Of a stretch of 64,000 nt of DNA, positions 27,634 to 37,188 are shown in pieces. Source of the stretch: Lachnospiraceae bacterium (lineage in GTDB: Bacteria > Bacillota > Clostridia > Lachnospirales > Lachnospiraceae); NCBI GenBank assembly GCA_024403355.1, contig JAKSRW010000009.1:1-64000 (forward strand), given 5' to 3'. The translations under genes were made by a program, and so were the position numbers. Each line of letters opens with the position of its first letter. Positions within the stretch are counted from its first letter, which is position 1. Under the pieces are notes generated by a model that made no database searches, had not been told where the DNA came from, and saw nothing but the letters and a program-made list of their open reading frames with translations.

Positions 27634-28659
27634 TCAGATAAACATCAGCACGCAGAAGCCCGCATAAAGAAGCAAAAGCGTAATTCCCTGCCAGCGGTAA
27701 AGCTTTCCCTTAATAAGAACGGGCAGTGTCAGAAGCGCCATTACAAGGATCATAAGGGGTGTATCAATCACCAGTGATGAGAACATTTCCTTGCCGAAGA
27801 AGGTCTTTGTTACGAATTCGGGCTCCTTAATCTCAAAGGGTCCGATTGTAATCGAAACACCCGAAACAAGTACCAGATTAAAAAGGTTCGCACCGCAGAT
27901 GTTTCCTATTGATAGTGAGCCGTGTCCCTTAACAAGAGAGGTAATGGCTGTAACAAGCTCGGGAAGTGAGGTTCCGAGTGCAATAAAGGTAAGGGCGATA
28001 ACGCTTTCCGATATACCGATTGCCTTTGCGATTTCCACGCCATGGTCTACGAGAAGTCTTGAACCTACCGCAATGAGTGCAGCGCCCACAATTACAAGAC
28101 CGATTATCCACCATACGGGATGCTCTTTTTCTTTTTCCTCTTCCTCGGTCTTTTCGGAAGCTTCTTTACCGGTTTCCGATGCCTTAACACTGTCATTTCC
28201 GATAGGTGAACGCTTTGTCTGAATGACAGTAACAGCCAGATATGCGGCAAATAATACAAGAAGGATAATACCCGTTGCCCTGCCAAAGCTCTGCGAGGTA
28301 TAGGCCGTTCCGGCATAAATTCCGGCTGCCACAAAGAAAAATGCCACAGGCACATAAAGTGACTTCTTATTAACTACCGCAGGCTTTACCGCCACGGTAA
28401 TAGCCGCAACAAGCGCTGTGTTGCAGATAATTGAACCGATAGCGTTACCGTAAGCCATCGAACCGTGACCCTCAAGGGCCGAGGTCGCGCTTACCATAAC
28501 CTCAGGAAGCGTGGTTCCGATTGAAACTACCGTAGCTCCAATAAGAACCTCCGGCAAATTGAATTTTTTTGCAATTCCGCTTGCACCGTCCACAAACCAG
28601 TCCCCGCCCTTAATCAAAAGAACAAGACCGACAACAAACCATAAAATATGTAATGCCAT
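27634..28659 (-). CDS. Calcium/sodium antiporter (CaCA family)
   Basis: The 341-residue product has two repeated halves with the alpha-repeat motifs GATVVSIGTTLPEVMVS (about 41-57) plus GNAIGSI, and ALTFIALGTSLPELVTAI (about 225-242) plus GNICGANLFN. These are the ion-binding regions of YrbG-type exchangers. An acidic loop (EKTEEEEKEKE, about 170-180) joins the halves. The upstream leader carries UTR cassette copy 3. It stands alone between the ribosomal operon and the flagellin region. Confidence 0.92.
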   Translation of the reverse strand: MALHILWFVVGLVLLIKGGDWFVDGASGIAKKFNLPEVLIGATVVSIGTTLPEVMVSATSALEGHGSMAYGNAIGSIICNTALVAAITVAVKPAVVNKKSLYVPVAFFFVAAGIYAGTAYTSQSFGRATGIILLVLFAAYLAVTVIQTKRSPIGNDSVKASETGKEASEKTEEEEKEKEHPVWWIIGLVIVGAALIAVGSRLLVDHGVEIAKAIGISESVIALTFIALGTSLPELVTAITSLVKGHGSLSIGNICGANLFNLVLVSGVSITIGPFEIKEPEFVTKTFFGKEMFSSLVIDTPLMILVMALLTLPVLIKGKLYRWQGITLLLLYAGFCVLMFI

Positions 28660-28690
28660 AATATATCCAGCCTTTCAAATTTATTAATTT

Positions 28691-28776
28691 CTCCTTCTAA
28701 TGCAGAGCTGCTTACGGAGCAGACCGGTGCGCTTTTGCACCGGTCTTCATGCTTGAAATCTATTTTCAAACTTAGC
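28691..28776 (-). repeat. Dispersed 5'-UTR cassette, copy 3 (CaCA antiporter)
   Basis: Reading leftward: GTTTGAAAATAGATTTCAAGC hairpin, then AGACCGGTGC-AAAA-GCGCACCGGTCT hairpin, CTCCGTAAGCAGCTC, TGCATTAGAAGGAG. Unlike the other copies, the ribosome-site end lies about 30 nt before the gene start rather than directly at it. The middle hairpin is the most perfect of the family. Confidence 0.75.
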
Positions 28777-28985
28777 TATCCACCCTGCCGCATACTCATT
28801 ATAAAGAAGCAGTCTGCTTTCTTTTATACATTTTATACCATTATTTTCACTTATCTTCAAGACCTGCATATTTATATAAATGCAAAATTTAATCATTTTT
28901 ATTTTGCTCACAGCGCAAAATAAAGGCATTTATTTTTCATCGAACAATATTTTTCTAAGAAATAGTAAAAATCTTTACATTTTTT

Positions 28986-29001
28986 TGTCGACAAAACGAC
29001 A
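28986..29001 (+). promoter_or_regulatory. Inverted repeat, candidate operator of the XRE gene
   Basis: TGTCG (28986-28990) and CGACA (28997-29001) are inverted copies around ACAAAA, and TTGTCGACAA is itself palindromic. TATAAT follows at 29015-29020, and the gene starts at 29072. This position fits autoregulation by the encoded HTH protein. Confidence 0.4.
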
Positions 29002-29071
29002 TAACTTATGGTATTATAATTATAATATCAGTAATACTACTTTTATACACTTGGTACACGGGGATATAATC

Positions 29072-29422
29072 ATGACAATCTCAGAGAGAATATTTGAATT
29101 ATTAAAAGAGAAAAAAATGTCTCAGAAAATGTTTTCTGAGGCTACCGGAATTTCTCAGAGCAGCATCAGTGATTGGAAGAAAAAGAAGACAAATCCTGTT
29201 TCGGATAAGATACTGATTATTTGTGAAGTGTTGGAGGTCAGTCCGGAAGAGCTTCTTTCCGGCACGGAAAACAAGGGAAAGCGCAGCAATCCGTCAGAGT
29301 ATCTCGTGCTTGACAAAGCATCAGAGCTCGGCCGCTTTGTAATCGGAATCCAGAACCTCGATCAGAGCAAACGAGACCGTCTTATGGGTTATTATGCAGC
29401 TCTTGTGAATCCTGAGGCTTAA
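29072..29422 (+). CDS. XRE family helix-turn-helix regulator
   Basis: The 116-residue product has an N-terminal HTH (ELLKEKKMSQKMFSEATGIS, then SSISDWKKKKTNP, about 8-41) and a short C-terminal helical tail with no other domain. I start it at ATG 29072, not at the far upstream ATG, because the HTH begins there and GGGG lies upstream. It is convergent with, and overlaps by 41 bp, the DUF951 gene. It may regulate itself; other targets are unknown. Confidence 0.8.
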   Translation: MTISERIFELLKEKKMSQKMFSEATGISQSSISDWKKKKTNPVSDKILIICEVLEVSPEELLSGTENKGKRSNPSEYLVLDKASELGRFVIGIQNLDQSKRDRLMGYYAALVNPEA

Positions 29423-29591
29423 TTACAGCCTTTACATTTTTTTCAGCCTGCTTGCGGGCCACCATAATCATATGTCCGCAGCCGCAGCATTTTAATCTGA
29501 AGTCTATACCAATACGCAGCACCTCCCACTCAGCAGAGCCGCAGGGGTGCTGTTTTTTCATTTTCAGTTTATCGCCAATTTGAATATCCAT
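29382..29591 (-). CDS. DUF951 family small protein
   Basis: The 69-residue product (ATG 29591) reads MDIQIGDKLKMKKQHPCGSA, then EWEVLRIGIDFRLKCCGCGH, the DUF951 pattern with a conserved PCGS..W and CxxCG pair. It probably binds a metal or nucleic acid; function is unknown. It follows fliS by 34 bp, so is likely transcribed with flagellin, and its 3' end overlaps the convergent XRE gene. Confidence 0.85.
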   Translation of the reverse strand: MDIQIGDKLKMKKQHPCGSAEWEVLRIGIDFRLKCCGCGHMIMVARKQAEKNVKAVIKPQDSQELHNNP

Positions 29592-29625
29592 ACTTCCTCT
29601 GCACCAATCACGTATTTTAAAATTT

Positions 29626-30099
29626 TTATGCCAGAAAGCCCCTGTTGCTGCCAATGTTCATGTCTGTCTCATTGAGCGAGCCCCTGCCGTAGGTAAGTCC
29701 TGCGAAAATCGCCTGTGTATTTTCCATGACACTGCCTGAGCTGTCCTGTGCCGCAATTTCATTAAAGGCCTTACGAAGACCGGAAATTACGTTTTTTGCA
29801 CTCTCAAGCCCCTTGTCCGTGCCCGAAATATCACTCGCCACAAGAATTCTCTGTACATAAGAATATAACTGAAGAAGGTTTTTTGAAAGCTCATACTGAT
29901 AATCAAGCGCGCGCATCAGCTCGCCAAGGAAGCGCTGGGCCTGCTTCAGATTTTTACGGTATTCGTTCACGTCTGATGCAAGCACCGCCTCCGCATCGGC
30001 TATATTATCAAGAATTATATCATAGGTAATTACCACAAGCTCAGTTTTGTTCGCCTGACTCACACGCCTTGTATAATTAATCTGCTTATCCTTATCCAT
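29626..30099 (-). CDS. fliS: Flagellar export chaperone FliS
   Basis: The 157-residue product is a four-helix bundle with NKTELVVITYDIILDNIADA (about 17-36), AQRFLGELMRALDYQYELSKNL (about 53-74) and LYSYVQRILVAS, the FliS pattern. It caps the C-terminal helix of flagellin to stop premature polymerisation. Located 46 bp after the flagellin gene, the usual neighbour. It has a ~25-residue C-terminal extension (GSLNETDMNIGSNRGFLA). Confidence 0.92.
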   Translation of the reverse strand: MDKDKQINYTRRVSQANKTELVVITYDIILDNIADAEAVLASDVNEYRKNLKQAQRFLGELMRALDYQYELSKNLLQLYSYVQRILVASDISGTDKGLESAKNVISGLRKAFNEIAAQDSSGSVMENTQAIFAGLTYGRGSLNETDMNIGSNRGFLA

Positions 30100-30145
30100 A
30101 CTTTGATTCGCCCTTCCTTCAAGCTCTTATCCGTTCAGACATTTA

Positions 30146-31645
30146 TCAGCCGTTTAATAATGACAGAATGTTCTGAGGTCTCTCATTTGCCTGTGAAAGC
30201 ATAGCCGTTCCTGCCTGGCTCAGCACGCTCTGCTGGGTAAACTCGGTCATTTCCGCAGCCATATCCACATCCTCAATACGTGACATAGCTTCGGTCATGT
30301 TAAGTCCGGATGTTTCAAGATTGTTGATTGTATGCTCAAGTCTGTTCTGGTAAGCACCAAGCTTTGCTCGGATGGCAGAAACCGCATTTACCGCATTATC
30401 AAATAATGTGATGGCTGCCTCGGCACCCTCCTGTGTACATACATTTGCATTTGCAAAGCCAAGTGTGACAGGATCGATTCTCGGAATCTTAACCTCAACG
30501 CTCTGGTCCTCATTTGCGCCGACCTGAAGGTACATTGTACCTACAGAAAGAAGTGTGGAAACCACATCAACCTCATCGCCGCCAAGCGCCTCAGCCTCTG
30601 AGCTGGCATCACCCGCGGTATCATTAAAATCTGTCTGTGCGGTTCCGGCCTTAATCTGGAAACGCATCTCGAAATCGTTGCTGTCCTTTACATAAACGAT
30701 GTCTCCGTCCGCGCTGGTGGTCGCTGTCGAAGAGAAGCCGTCGCCAAGCTCAACCTGTGCGTCAAAGCCTCTGGCTCTTACTGTTTCGGTACTGAGTCCG
30801 AAGAGATTTGCCAGGTCCTCGTTGTTGCACTGGATATCAATATGCTGCGAAGAACCGTAGCCGTTTGACATAAAAATCAGGTCTCCGTCTCCGATTTCGG
30901 TCTTTTCATAGCCTGCGGTAGCGGGGTCTCCGTCTGCGCTTGGACCGCTTCCGTAGAAAACTGAGATGTTCATCTGGTCACAGGCATTACGAAGTGCCGT
31001 AAAGCACTGCTCCTGTGTCATACCCTCGGTAAAGTATACAGGGTATCCGTTAATGGAAATCTGGCCTGCTTCCTCTTTTGCAAGAGTATCAAAAGAAGAT
31101 GCTGCCGCCGAAATAACCGCCTGTCTGGGATCCTGTGTAACCTTAAGTCCGTATTCCACGCAGGGAACTGTATCAGAGCTGTAAATTATCTCAACACCGG
31201 TATTATCAGTATATGAATTATTATCAATATTACCGTCAAGAAGTGTCTTAGTATTGAATTCTGTAGTCTTCGAAATACGCTGAATCTCACTTGTCAGCTG
31301 GGAAATCTCCTGCTGGATGGCAATACGGTCCTCACCGGTATTGGTTCCGTTAGCAGCCTGAACGGCCAGCTGTCTCATACGCTGAAGCATCGCAGTTACC
31401 TCATTTAAGGCACCTTCTGCTGTCTGAATTACCGAAATACCGTCCGAGCTGTTCATTGAAGCACGTTCAAGACCCTCAATCTGAGTCTTCATTTTTCTGG
31501 AAATCGCCATACCTGCCGCATCGTCTGCAGCCTGATTTATACGAAGTCCCGAAGAAAGTCTCTGAAGAGCCTTATCAAGAGCCTTATCGGTCTTTCTCAT
31601 CTGTGCGTTTGTATTGATTGCTGAAATATTATGGTTAATTCTCAT
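30146..31645 (-). CDS. Flagellin
   Basis: The 499-residue product has conserved D0/D1 ends: [20 protein letters not shown] and [22 protein letters not shown] at the N-terminus, and ..[20 protein letters not shown] plus [16 protein letters not shown] at the C-terminus. Middle residues (about 150-400) are a variable surface D2/D3-type domain, larger than in the shortest flagellins. Start ATG 31645 has AGGGGTGG upstream. It lies 20 bp after the DUF6240 gene and upstream of fliS. Confidence 0.96.
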   Translation of the reverse strand: MRINHNISAINTNAQMRKTDKALDKALQRLSSGLRINQAADDAAGMAISRKMKTQIEGLERASMNSSDGISVIQTAEGALNEVTAMLQRMRQLAVQAANGTNTGEDRIAIQQEISQLTSEIQRISKTTEFNTKTLLDGNIDNNSYTDNTGVEIIYSSDTVPCVEYGLKVTQDPRQAVISAAASSFDTLAKEEAGQISINGYPVYFTEGMTQEQCFTALRNACDQMNISVFYGSGPSADGDPATAGYEKTEIGDGDLIFMSNGYGSSQHIDIQCNNEDLANLFGLSTETVRARGFDAQVELGDGFSSTATTSADGDIVYVKDSNDFEMRFQIKAGTAQTDFNDTAGDASSEAEALGGDEVDVVSTLLSVGTMYLQVGANEDQSVEVKIPRIDPVTLGFANANVCTQEGAEAAITLFDNAVNAVSAIRAKLGAYQNRLEHTINNLETSGLNMTEAMSRIEDVDMAAEMTEFTQQSVLSQAGTAMLSQANERPQNILSLLNG

Positions 31646-31665
31646 AAATGCCACCCCTTATATCA

Positions 31666-34600
31666 TTATAAAAATGCCGCCACGAAGCTTCTTGCCGCCC
31701 TGTAAAGGGAATTTGTCGTCACCCTCGGACGTTCATCCCCGGCAAGCTTCTCGCTCGCAAGTCTTGCCATATATGCCCTTTCGCTCTCACTGCCGCGGGA
31801 AACACTGATATCTCCGATACCAAAGCCCATGCCCTGCAGCGAAGCTCTGAACTCCTCCAGTCTTCCTCCGATTTCGCCAATCGCTCCCGCATTATCGCAG
31901 ACGATACTGCCGGATACCGCCAAAGGCAGATCAGTTTCATCCTCAGCCGAGCCGCCCTGATATTCGTTTCTCATAATGACAAGCGATAAATCAGCGGTCA
32001 GATTATAGTCTGCGCTTTTAAGCTGAATCGAAAGAGTTCCCGCATTTCCTGTATTGTTAATAACTGTCAGGTTGATTCCGGCAGCTGTTCCGCCCTCATC
32101 CACCAAAAATCTGTAATGTCCGTTATCAGCCAGGCCTTTGATAAGTCCCAGCCTGTCAAGCTGTTCGGTCAGACCTACTGAGGTCATTGCACTGATACGT
32201 GTTTCGAAGGCCTGTCCGGTTAATGCATTGGCAATTCGCGTTCTGATTCCCAAAAGCTCATCGGTAGTGCTTTCACTCTCCAGCGCACTCATAAGCTCGT
32301 TTTTCGAAACCGTCAGGGCTTCATCGGAAGCTGCCTCTGAGATAGTTTCCTCACTGCCCTCGATTTCTACGCCGAACTCCCTGCCTGCCGCACGGATATT
32401 TTTGAAGCTGTCTTCTACGCCAAAGGCCTTCAAAAAGCTCTTTGTTCCCGCATTGGCGCTCATTACGTTTCTGAGTGCCGCCGCCTCGGCCTCATTATTT
32501 ATTTCGGCTGAATCAGCCAAATTATTAAGCTTTTCTGCAAAATGTTCCAGAGAAAGAGTCTCGGGATTTTCACCCTCGAGCGCCTGCTTCCAGACTGAAG
32601 GCTCTGCATTTTCGGTAATCTGTCTTGCCAGACTTCCCGCATACTGTGAAAGTTCACTTCCTCTTCCCGCGGAATTTACACCGTTCAGAATCTGGTCAGT
32701 TATGGAATTTGTATAATGAGAAGTCTTAAGCTCCGTGCTGTCGTTAACGCTTTCATCCACACTTCCGATGCGGCTTCTTCTTTCGGTCATCAGATTGCCC
32801 AAGGTAAGCTCACGCCCTGATTTTATTGCCGCTCCGACTGCCGCTCCGTCACTCTTTTCCAGACTGTAGAGCATTCTGTAAATTCCTATGAAGCCCTCTC
32901 TTTCTGAAGCTGTGATATTTCCGCTTTCCTCAAGCTTTACAAGGAAGCTGCTGTATTTTTCTTCGGGTGATGCCCCTTTTTCGGCGATTATCGAATCAAG
33001 CTCTGCCGAAAGCTCATCAATAGTTTTATTAAGAGGATTCACACCCCTGCGCACCATTTCCATAACCACGGCCGGTGTCATCCGTTCGGTCAGTGAGCTG
33101 ACCTTATTATCATAATATTTAATATTTTCAATATTTTCAACAGTAATTTCCATGCTGTTGTAGCCAAGGATTCGAACCGCGCGTCGATTTGCCTCGCTTG
33201 CCTCAAGACCGTTCTGCTCCAGCAGACTGTCGGCATTTCGGAAGGCCTTTGCAATGGAATCGCCAAGGTCACGCCTAATCTGCGTTGCACCGCTTTCGTA
33301 AGCCGAAAATGCCTCACTGTAGCTGATTTCGCCGTGTACACCGACCAGCTCACCGTTTACGGACTCATAGCTGATTCCCGCAGTAAGAAGTCTTGCACGA
33401 AGACCGCTTCCGCTTTCTGCCAGTTCACCGAAGCTGATTGTATGTCTTACGGAATAGGTCTGTCCGATGAGAGCCGCAGGTGCCTTGGAAAGCGATACCG
33501 CAGCATCTCTTCCGGCCTCTGCCAGTTCAGCGATCTCCTCGCTGCCCATTACGCTGTCGGATCCTCTTAAGGCCGCTCCGGTTTCCTGATAAAGCTTTCC
33601 GAAAAATTCCTTCTGAAGCTCACGAAGCCCGGCAACAACCTTCTCAAGTCCGTCCGTTGATATATTTATTCCGCTCATCATAAGCTTTCTGCCCGCATCG
33701 ACCGTCATTTTCAGTCTGATTTCTTCAAGCTGAAGCTTTGTACTGAGCTCCTTTTCCGTCATTCCCATAAGCATGGCCTGCGCTGCCTGAGGCTCTGCCT
33801 CAATAGCCTGCTGTGCTCTTCCGAGCCCGTCTATACTGGGCTCACCGCCATTCATAAATTCCGCCCTGCCGCTTCTGAATGCAAATCTTACGGCATTGTC
33901 CGTAATAGAACTAACAGTCCTCATCACGCTGAGGACTGTGCCGCGGATGCCTACAGCGCTGCCCTCCGGCTGCTTTCCTGCCTCTATTACACCGTTCTCG
34001 GCCTTTTCGCCGTTTTTTACCGCCTCCACGGAAGCCTCTGCGGCTGCCGCCTCAACAGCTGTATCTGCGGCCTTAAGTTCCTTTAAGGCTGCCATCTTCA
34101 GCAGATTTTCTTTGGTAACGGGAACATCATATTCCATAAGCATTCTTGCATCGCCGAGGCTGACCGCTGTCATGCCGGTCTGCATGTCCTTTGAAGCGAG
34201 CTCTTTATTTGCCTCCTCAACGACTCTTGCGACACTGCTCTCAAGCTGCTTCCAGTCAGATTCCGCAAGCGGTGAATACTTCGAAACGCCGCTGTACACC
34301 GCCTTGTAAATATTAGCGGGAGTGGGCTCGAGTCCTCCCTTAACCATATATGCGATTGAATTGTTGTTTAATGAAGCTGCGGCGCCGGCCATATTGACAG
34401 AGGCTGCTACCGCCGCGATATTCTCTGCCGTAACAGGCAGATCCGCACGTCCGAGCAGCTCTGCAATTCTCCTCTCAAGTGGAGTCTTTGCGGCTGTTCC
34501 GATAGCGATTTTGTGGATTTCCTCACGGTTTTCGCGGATATCCTCTGCTGCGGTTTCCAGGCTTTCTGCCTTAAATTCACGTGCTTCCTTTATTCTTTCT

Positions 34601-35112
34601 ATAGCATGCTCAAGTCTTTCGGAGGAGAACTTTTCAAGCGACATTCTCTCATCACTGAGCTCCGAATAATCCTTTTCGCTGAGATTCTTTGCGGAATTTT
34701 CGTTGTCATCCTCACCGACAATTTCAGAAAAGTTATCTATAAGCTGCGGAAGGGAAGGATCAATCTGTGTAAAGGACATCTTCTGTACTTCTCCCGCCAC
34801 GCCTTCCTTTGTGACATCCTTCAGAACAAGCTTCTTCGCATTTGCGCTGATAACCTCGAATCTTCTGGTCTCTCCGACATATGCATCCCTGACAGCATCC
34901 TTATCGAACCTGAATTCACGCTTTTGCGAAGCATCAAAATAAGCGACATCAGTCTTTTTGTTTTCAAAAAGAATTGTCGCTCCCTCCTTATCGCAGGCTG
35001 TAACGATACCCTCGACAATATCGCCCTCTTTAAAAAAGGACGCATTGGAATTCTCGTTATTTACCGCAATATTATTTGTATAAATGTCATTATATAAGTC
35101 GCTTACACGCAT
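31666..35112 (-). CDS. Very large DUF6240 family protein, possible FliK-like flagellar component
   Basis: The 1148-residue product (ATG 35112, with AGAGG upstream) has an N-terminal region with EGDIVEGIVT that resembles small beta-barrel domains (about 30-105). A long helical middle follows with several similar segments (LPVTAENIAAVAA, VPVTKENLLKMAA, MEITVENIENIKY). A C-terminal beta-rich part (about 1000-1110; LTVINNTGNAGTLSIQLKS, later a SLQGMGF segment) resembles the FliK C-terminal domain. I recognise it as DUF6240, found near flagellin in Lachnospiraceae; the FliK-like role is inference. It is directly upstream of flagellin. Confidence 0.65.
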   Translation of the reverse strand: MRVSDLYNDIYTNNIAVNNENSNASFFKEGDIVEGIVTACDKEGATILFENKKTDVAYFDASQKREFRFDKDAVRDAYVGETRRFEVISANAKKLVLKDVTKEGVAGEVQKMSFTQIDPSLPQLIDNFSEIVGEDDNENSAKNLSEKDYSELSDERMSLEKFSSERLEHAIERIKEAREFKAESLETAAEDIRENREEIHKIAIGTAAKTPLERRIAELLGRADLPVTAENIAAVAASVNMAGAAASLNNNSIAYMVKGGLEPTPANIYKAVYSGVSKYSPLAESDWKQLESSVARVVEEANKELASKDMQTGMTAVSLGDARMLMEYDVPVTKENLLKMAALKELKAADTAVEAAAAEASVEAVKNGEKAENGVIEAGKQPEGSAVGIRGTVLSVMRTVSSITDNAVRFAFRSGRAEFMNGGEPSIDGLGRAQQAIEAEPQAAQAMLMGMTEKELSTKLQLEEIRLKMTVDAGRKLMMSGINISTDGLEKVVAGLRELQKEFFGKLYQETGAALRGSDSVMGSEEIAELAEAGRDAAVSLSKAPAALIGQTYSVRHTISFGELAESGSGLRARLLTAGISYESVNGELVGVHGEISYSEAFSAYESGATQIRRDLGDSIAKAFRNADSLLEQNGLEASEANRRAVRILGYNSMEITVENIENIKYYDNKVSSLTERMTPAVVMEMVRRGVNPLNKTIDELSAELDSIIAEKGASPEEKYSSFLVKLEESGNITASEREGFIGIYRMLYSLEKSDGAAVGAAIKSGRELTLGNLMTERRSRIGSVDESVNDSTELKTSHYTNSITDQILNGVNSAGRGSELSQYAGSLARQITENAEPSVWKQALEGENPETLSLEHFAEKLNNLADSAEINNEAEAAALRNVMSANAGTKSFLKAFGVEDSFKNIRAAGREFGVEIEGSEETISEAASDEALTVSKNELMSALESESTTDELLGIRTRIANALTGQAFETRISAMTSVGLTEQLDRLGLIKGLADNGHYRFLVDEGGTAAGINLTVINNTGNAGTLSIQLKSADYNLTADLSLVIMRNEYQGGSAEDETDLPLAVSGSIVCDNAGAIGEIGGRLEEFRASLQGMGFGIGDISVSRGSESERAYMARLASEKLAGDERPRVTTNSLYRAARSFVAAFL

Positions 35113-35326
35113 AGAAACCTCTTTTTCGTTTAATAACATGTCGTTCTGCCTGCACCGCAAAGGCATAATTCAAATACTTGTCCCAATCTGACCCGTTCAC
35201 AGCCCCGACACGTCCCTGTATCGTCATTCGCCGGTTACCCGTGCAGCTGAACCTGACCGCAGTCATTATTAAAATCGGAAAACTATCCACCGCAGAAGCG
35301 ACATCCTTGTTTCTCTGCTGTATTCT

Positions 35327-35353
35327 ATTTCGGCAAAATCCCGTAAAAAGTTA
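35327..35353 (-). promoter_or_regulatory. Candidate sigma28 (FliA/SigD) promoter of the DUF6240-flagellin-fliS unit
   Basis: The minus strand has TAACTTTT, an 11-nt spacer, and GCCGAAAT (consensus TAAAGTTT-N11-GCCGATAA), about 215 nt before the DUF6240 start. The remaining leader (35113-35326) holds no gene I trust. The other side (35354-35526) is A/T-rich upstream sequence of the alpha/beta hydrolase gene. Confidence 0.4.
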
Positions 35354-35526
35354 ACAGTTATCGGTCAAAAAGATAAAAATCGCAACTGTCACACCATATT
35401 ACGCAATAATAACGAAGATATTATCCATAAAATATTATAATATATTAGTAATCGAAATAGAAATCTAATTAATGTTACTTATAAGTAAATTTTCAATATT
35501 TTTTATAAGAAAGGATCTCTAAAATT

Positions 35527-37173
35527 ATGAAAGCTATGCCTGAAATCACCAAGCTTGCCGACGGAAGTGCCATCTGGTCACACTGCTTCGAAAAGTTCGA
35601 GGCTACCGTGTATTCACCCGTGAACGACAAGGACGATGACATCCTCAATTACGGCTTTATCGCACCCTATCTTCTGGTATTTATGCCCGAGAAATTCACT
35701 GCCGACGAAGCAATTGACTTTGCCCGCAGGAAGGGTCTTGAAAAAATCGCAAAGGACTTTGCATCAAGCGTTGTATTCATATATCCCACAAGAGGGGACT
35801 GGGACAGTGCCGCAGACGATATCTTTGCCGAGATTCTTTCAAATTCAAAAATCCATCAGTACTATCAGGACGGCGTGGCCGTTTGTATCAACCGTTTCAA
35901 CAATAACGAGGTGGACTACCATATCCGCGGTGCCATCTTCCGAACCAATCTCTTCGGCTTCGGTAAATCAGCCGATTATATCGCTAAAAACTGCCTGAAG
36001 CATTTTGAGGGTGACGGTCTCTGGGGTCGTGCGGATTCTGCCGCAGTTACCTGTATTCTAAGCGGTCTTTCAACAATGCCCGATGTTCAGGCCGATGATA
36101 TTCCCGTAATTTCCATAGGAAATTCCGATGAAATCAATGATTATCTGGGTGAAAAATGCAAATATCTGCTTGTTGAGGACGAGGCAAATTATGTAAAGGA
36201 TTTCTATGGCTTCTCAAGAAAGTTCAGACGTATGCTCGGCGAGCTTGAGCTTGATGCGGACCTCGAGGCAGAGGGCATGGTTATCGAGCCTGTAATTGAG
36301 GAGCTCACTACCTCTGTTGATAATGCCGGTGATGACAAGGCTACAAAGACCCACCGCGTAGGCTGCTTTGCTTTTTACAATAAGGATATTTTCGAATTCG
36401 GTCCCGTACCTCTTCTTATCTCCTTCCACGGCGGCGGAGACAGTGCATTTTATATCGCACACATTTCACAGTGGGCCAACGTTGCTCATAAATACGGTTT
36501 CCTGCTCGTATCAATCGAGAATCATCTCAACAGCACTGCCACAGAAATGGTAGAGCTTATCGAGCGTCTTAAGAAGCGTTACAGCATCGACGAAACAAGA
36601 ATTTACTGCAGCGGCTTCTCAATGGGCGGCTGCAAGAGCTGGGATTTCATTGCAGAGCATCCTTCGATTCTGGCTGCGGCAGCACCTATGGACGCAACCT
36701 TCGAGATGGGCATCAACGTATTCGGACAGCCCTCTCCCTACCCGCTCAATACAAGCGTACCGGTTCCCGTCTTTTATACCGGCGGCGCAATTACTCCTCT
36801 TCCCGAGCTTCCTTTCCAGGCTCAGAAGTGCTATGACAGAATCAAATATATTCTGGAGCTCAACAAGGCTGACAAGCCCTATAATGTAAGCTTCGACAAT
36901 CAGGAAGCATGGGAAAATAAAATCTGGGGTATCAACGGCGATACAACAATCAGCTCCTACGATAAGAACCGCAAGGCTACCCTTACAATGGAAGCCTTCA
37001 ACAGCGGTGATAAGATTTACACAGTGCTCGGCAGCATCAGCGGCCAGGGTCATGAGTGCCGCCCCCACACCTGTGAGAACGCATGGCGCTTCCTTTCAAA
37101 TTTCAGACGTATGCCTGACGGCAGCATCAGCGGCGGCGATTACGAAGTTATTAAGAATTGCTTTTTAAAATAA
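35527..37173 (+). CDS. Alpha/beta hydrolase, PHB-depolymerase/prolyl-oligopeptidase-like esterase
   Basis: The 548-residue product has an N-terminal half without a clear fold match (about 1-270) and a C-terminal alpha/beta hydrolase: LLISFHGGGD (oxyanion loop, about 297-306), RIYCSGFSMGG (nucleophile Ser in GFSMGG, about 358-363) and a late GHECRPHTCENAWRFL with the likely catalytic His. No signal peptide is visible, so it is cytoplasmic. AGAAAGGATC lies upstream of the ATG. Convergent with the MBL lipoprotein gene, 15 bp apart. Substrate unknown. Confidence 0.75.
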   Translation: MKAMPEITKLADGSAIWSHCFEKFEATVYSPVNDKDDDILNYGFIAPYLLVFMPEKFTADEAIDFARRKGLEKIAKDFASSVVFIYPTRGDWDSAADDIFAEILSNSKIHQYYQDGVAVCINRFNNNEVDYHIRGAIFRTNLFGFGKSADYIAKNCLKHFEGDGLWGRADSAAVTCILSGLSTMPDVQADDIPVISIGNSDEINDYLGEKCKYLLVEDEANYVKDFYGFSRKFRRMLGELELDADLEAEGMVIEPVIEELTTSVDNAGDDKATKTHRVGCFAFYNKDIFEFGPVPLLISFHGGGDSAFYIAHISQWANVAHKYGFLLVSIENHLNSTATEMVELIERLKKRYSIDETRIYCSGFSMGGCKSWDFIAEHPSILAAAAPMDATFEMGINVFGQPSPYPLNTSVPVPVFYTGGAITPLPELPFQAQKCYDRIKYILELNKADKPYNVSFDNQEAWENKIWGINGDTTISSYDKNRKATLTMEAFNSGDKIYTVLGSISGQGHECRPHTCENAWRFLSNFRRMPDGSISGGDYEVIKNCFLK

Positions 37174-37188
37174 ATATTACAAAGCGGA

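Noticed and set aside
35090..35290. Short minus-strand open frame before DUF6240
   Set aside because: It overlaps the DUF6240 start and lacks a ribosome site. The segment is better seen as the untranslated leader after the sigma28-like promoter.
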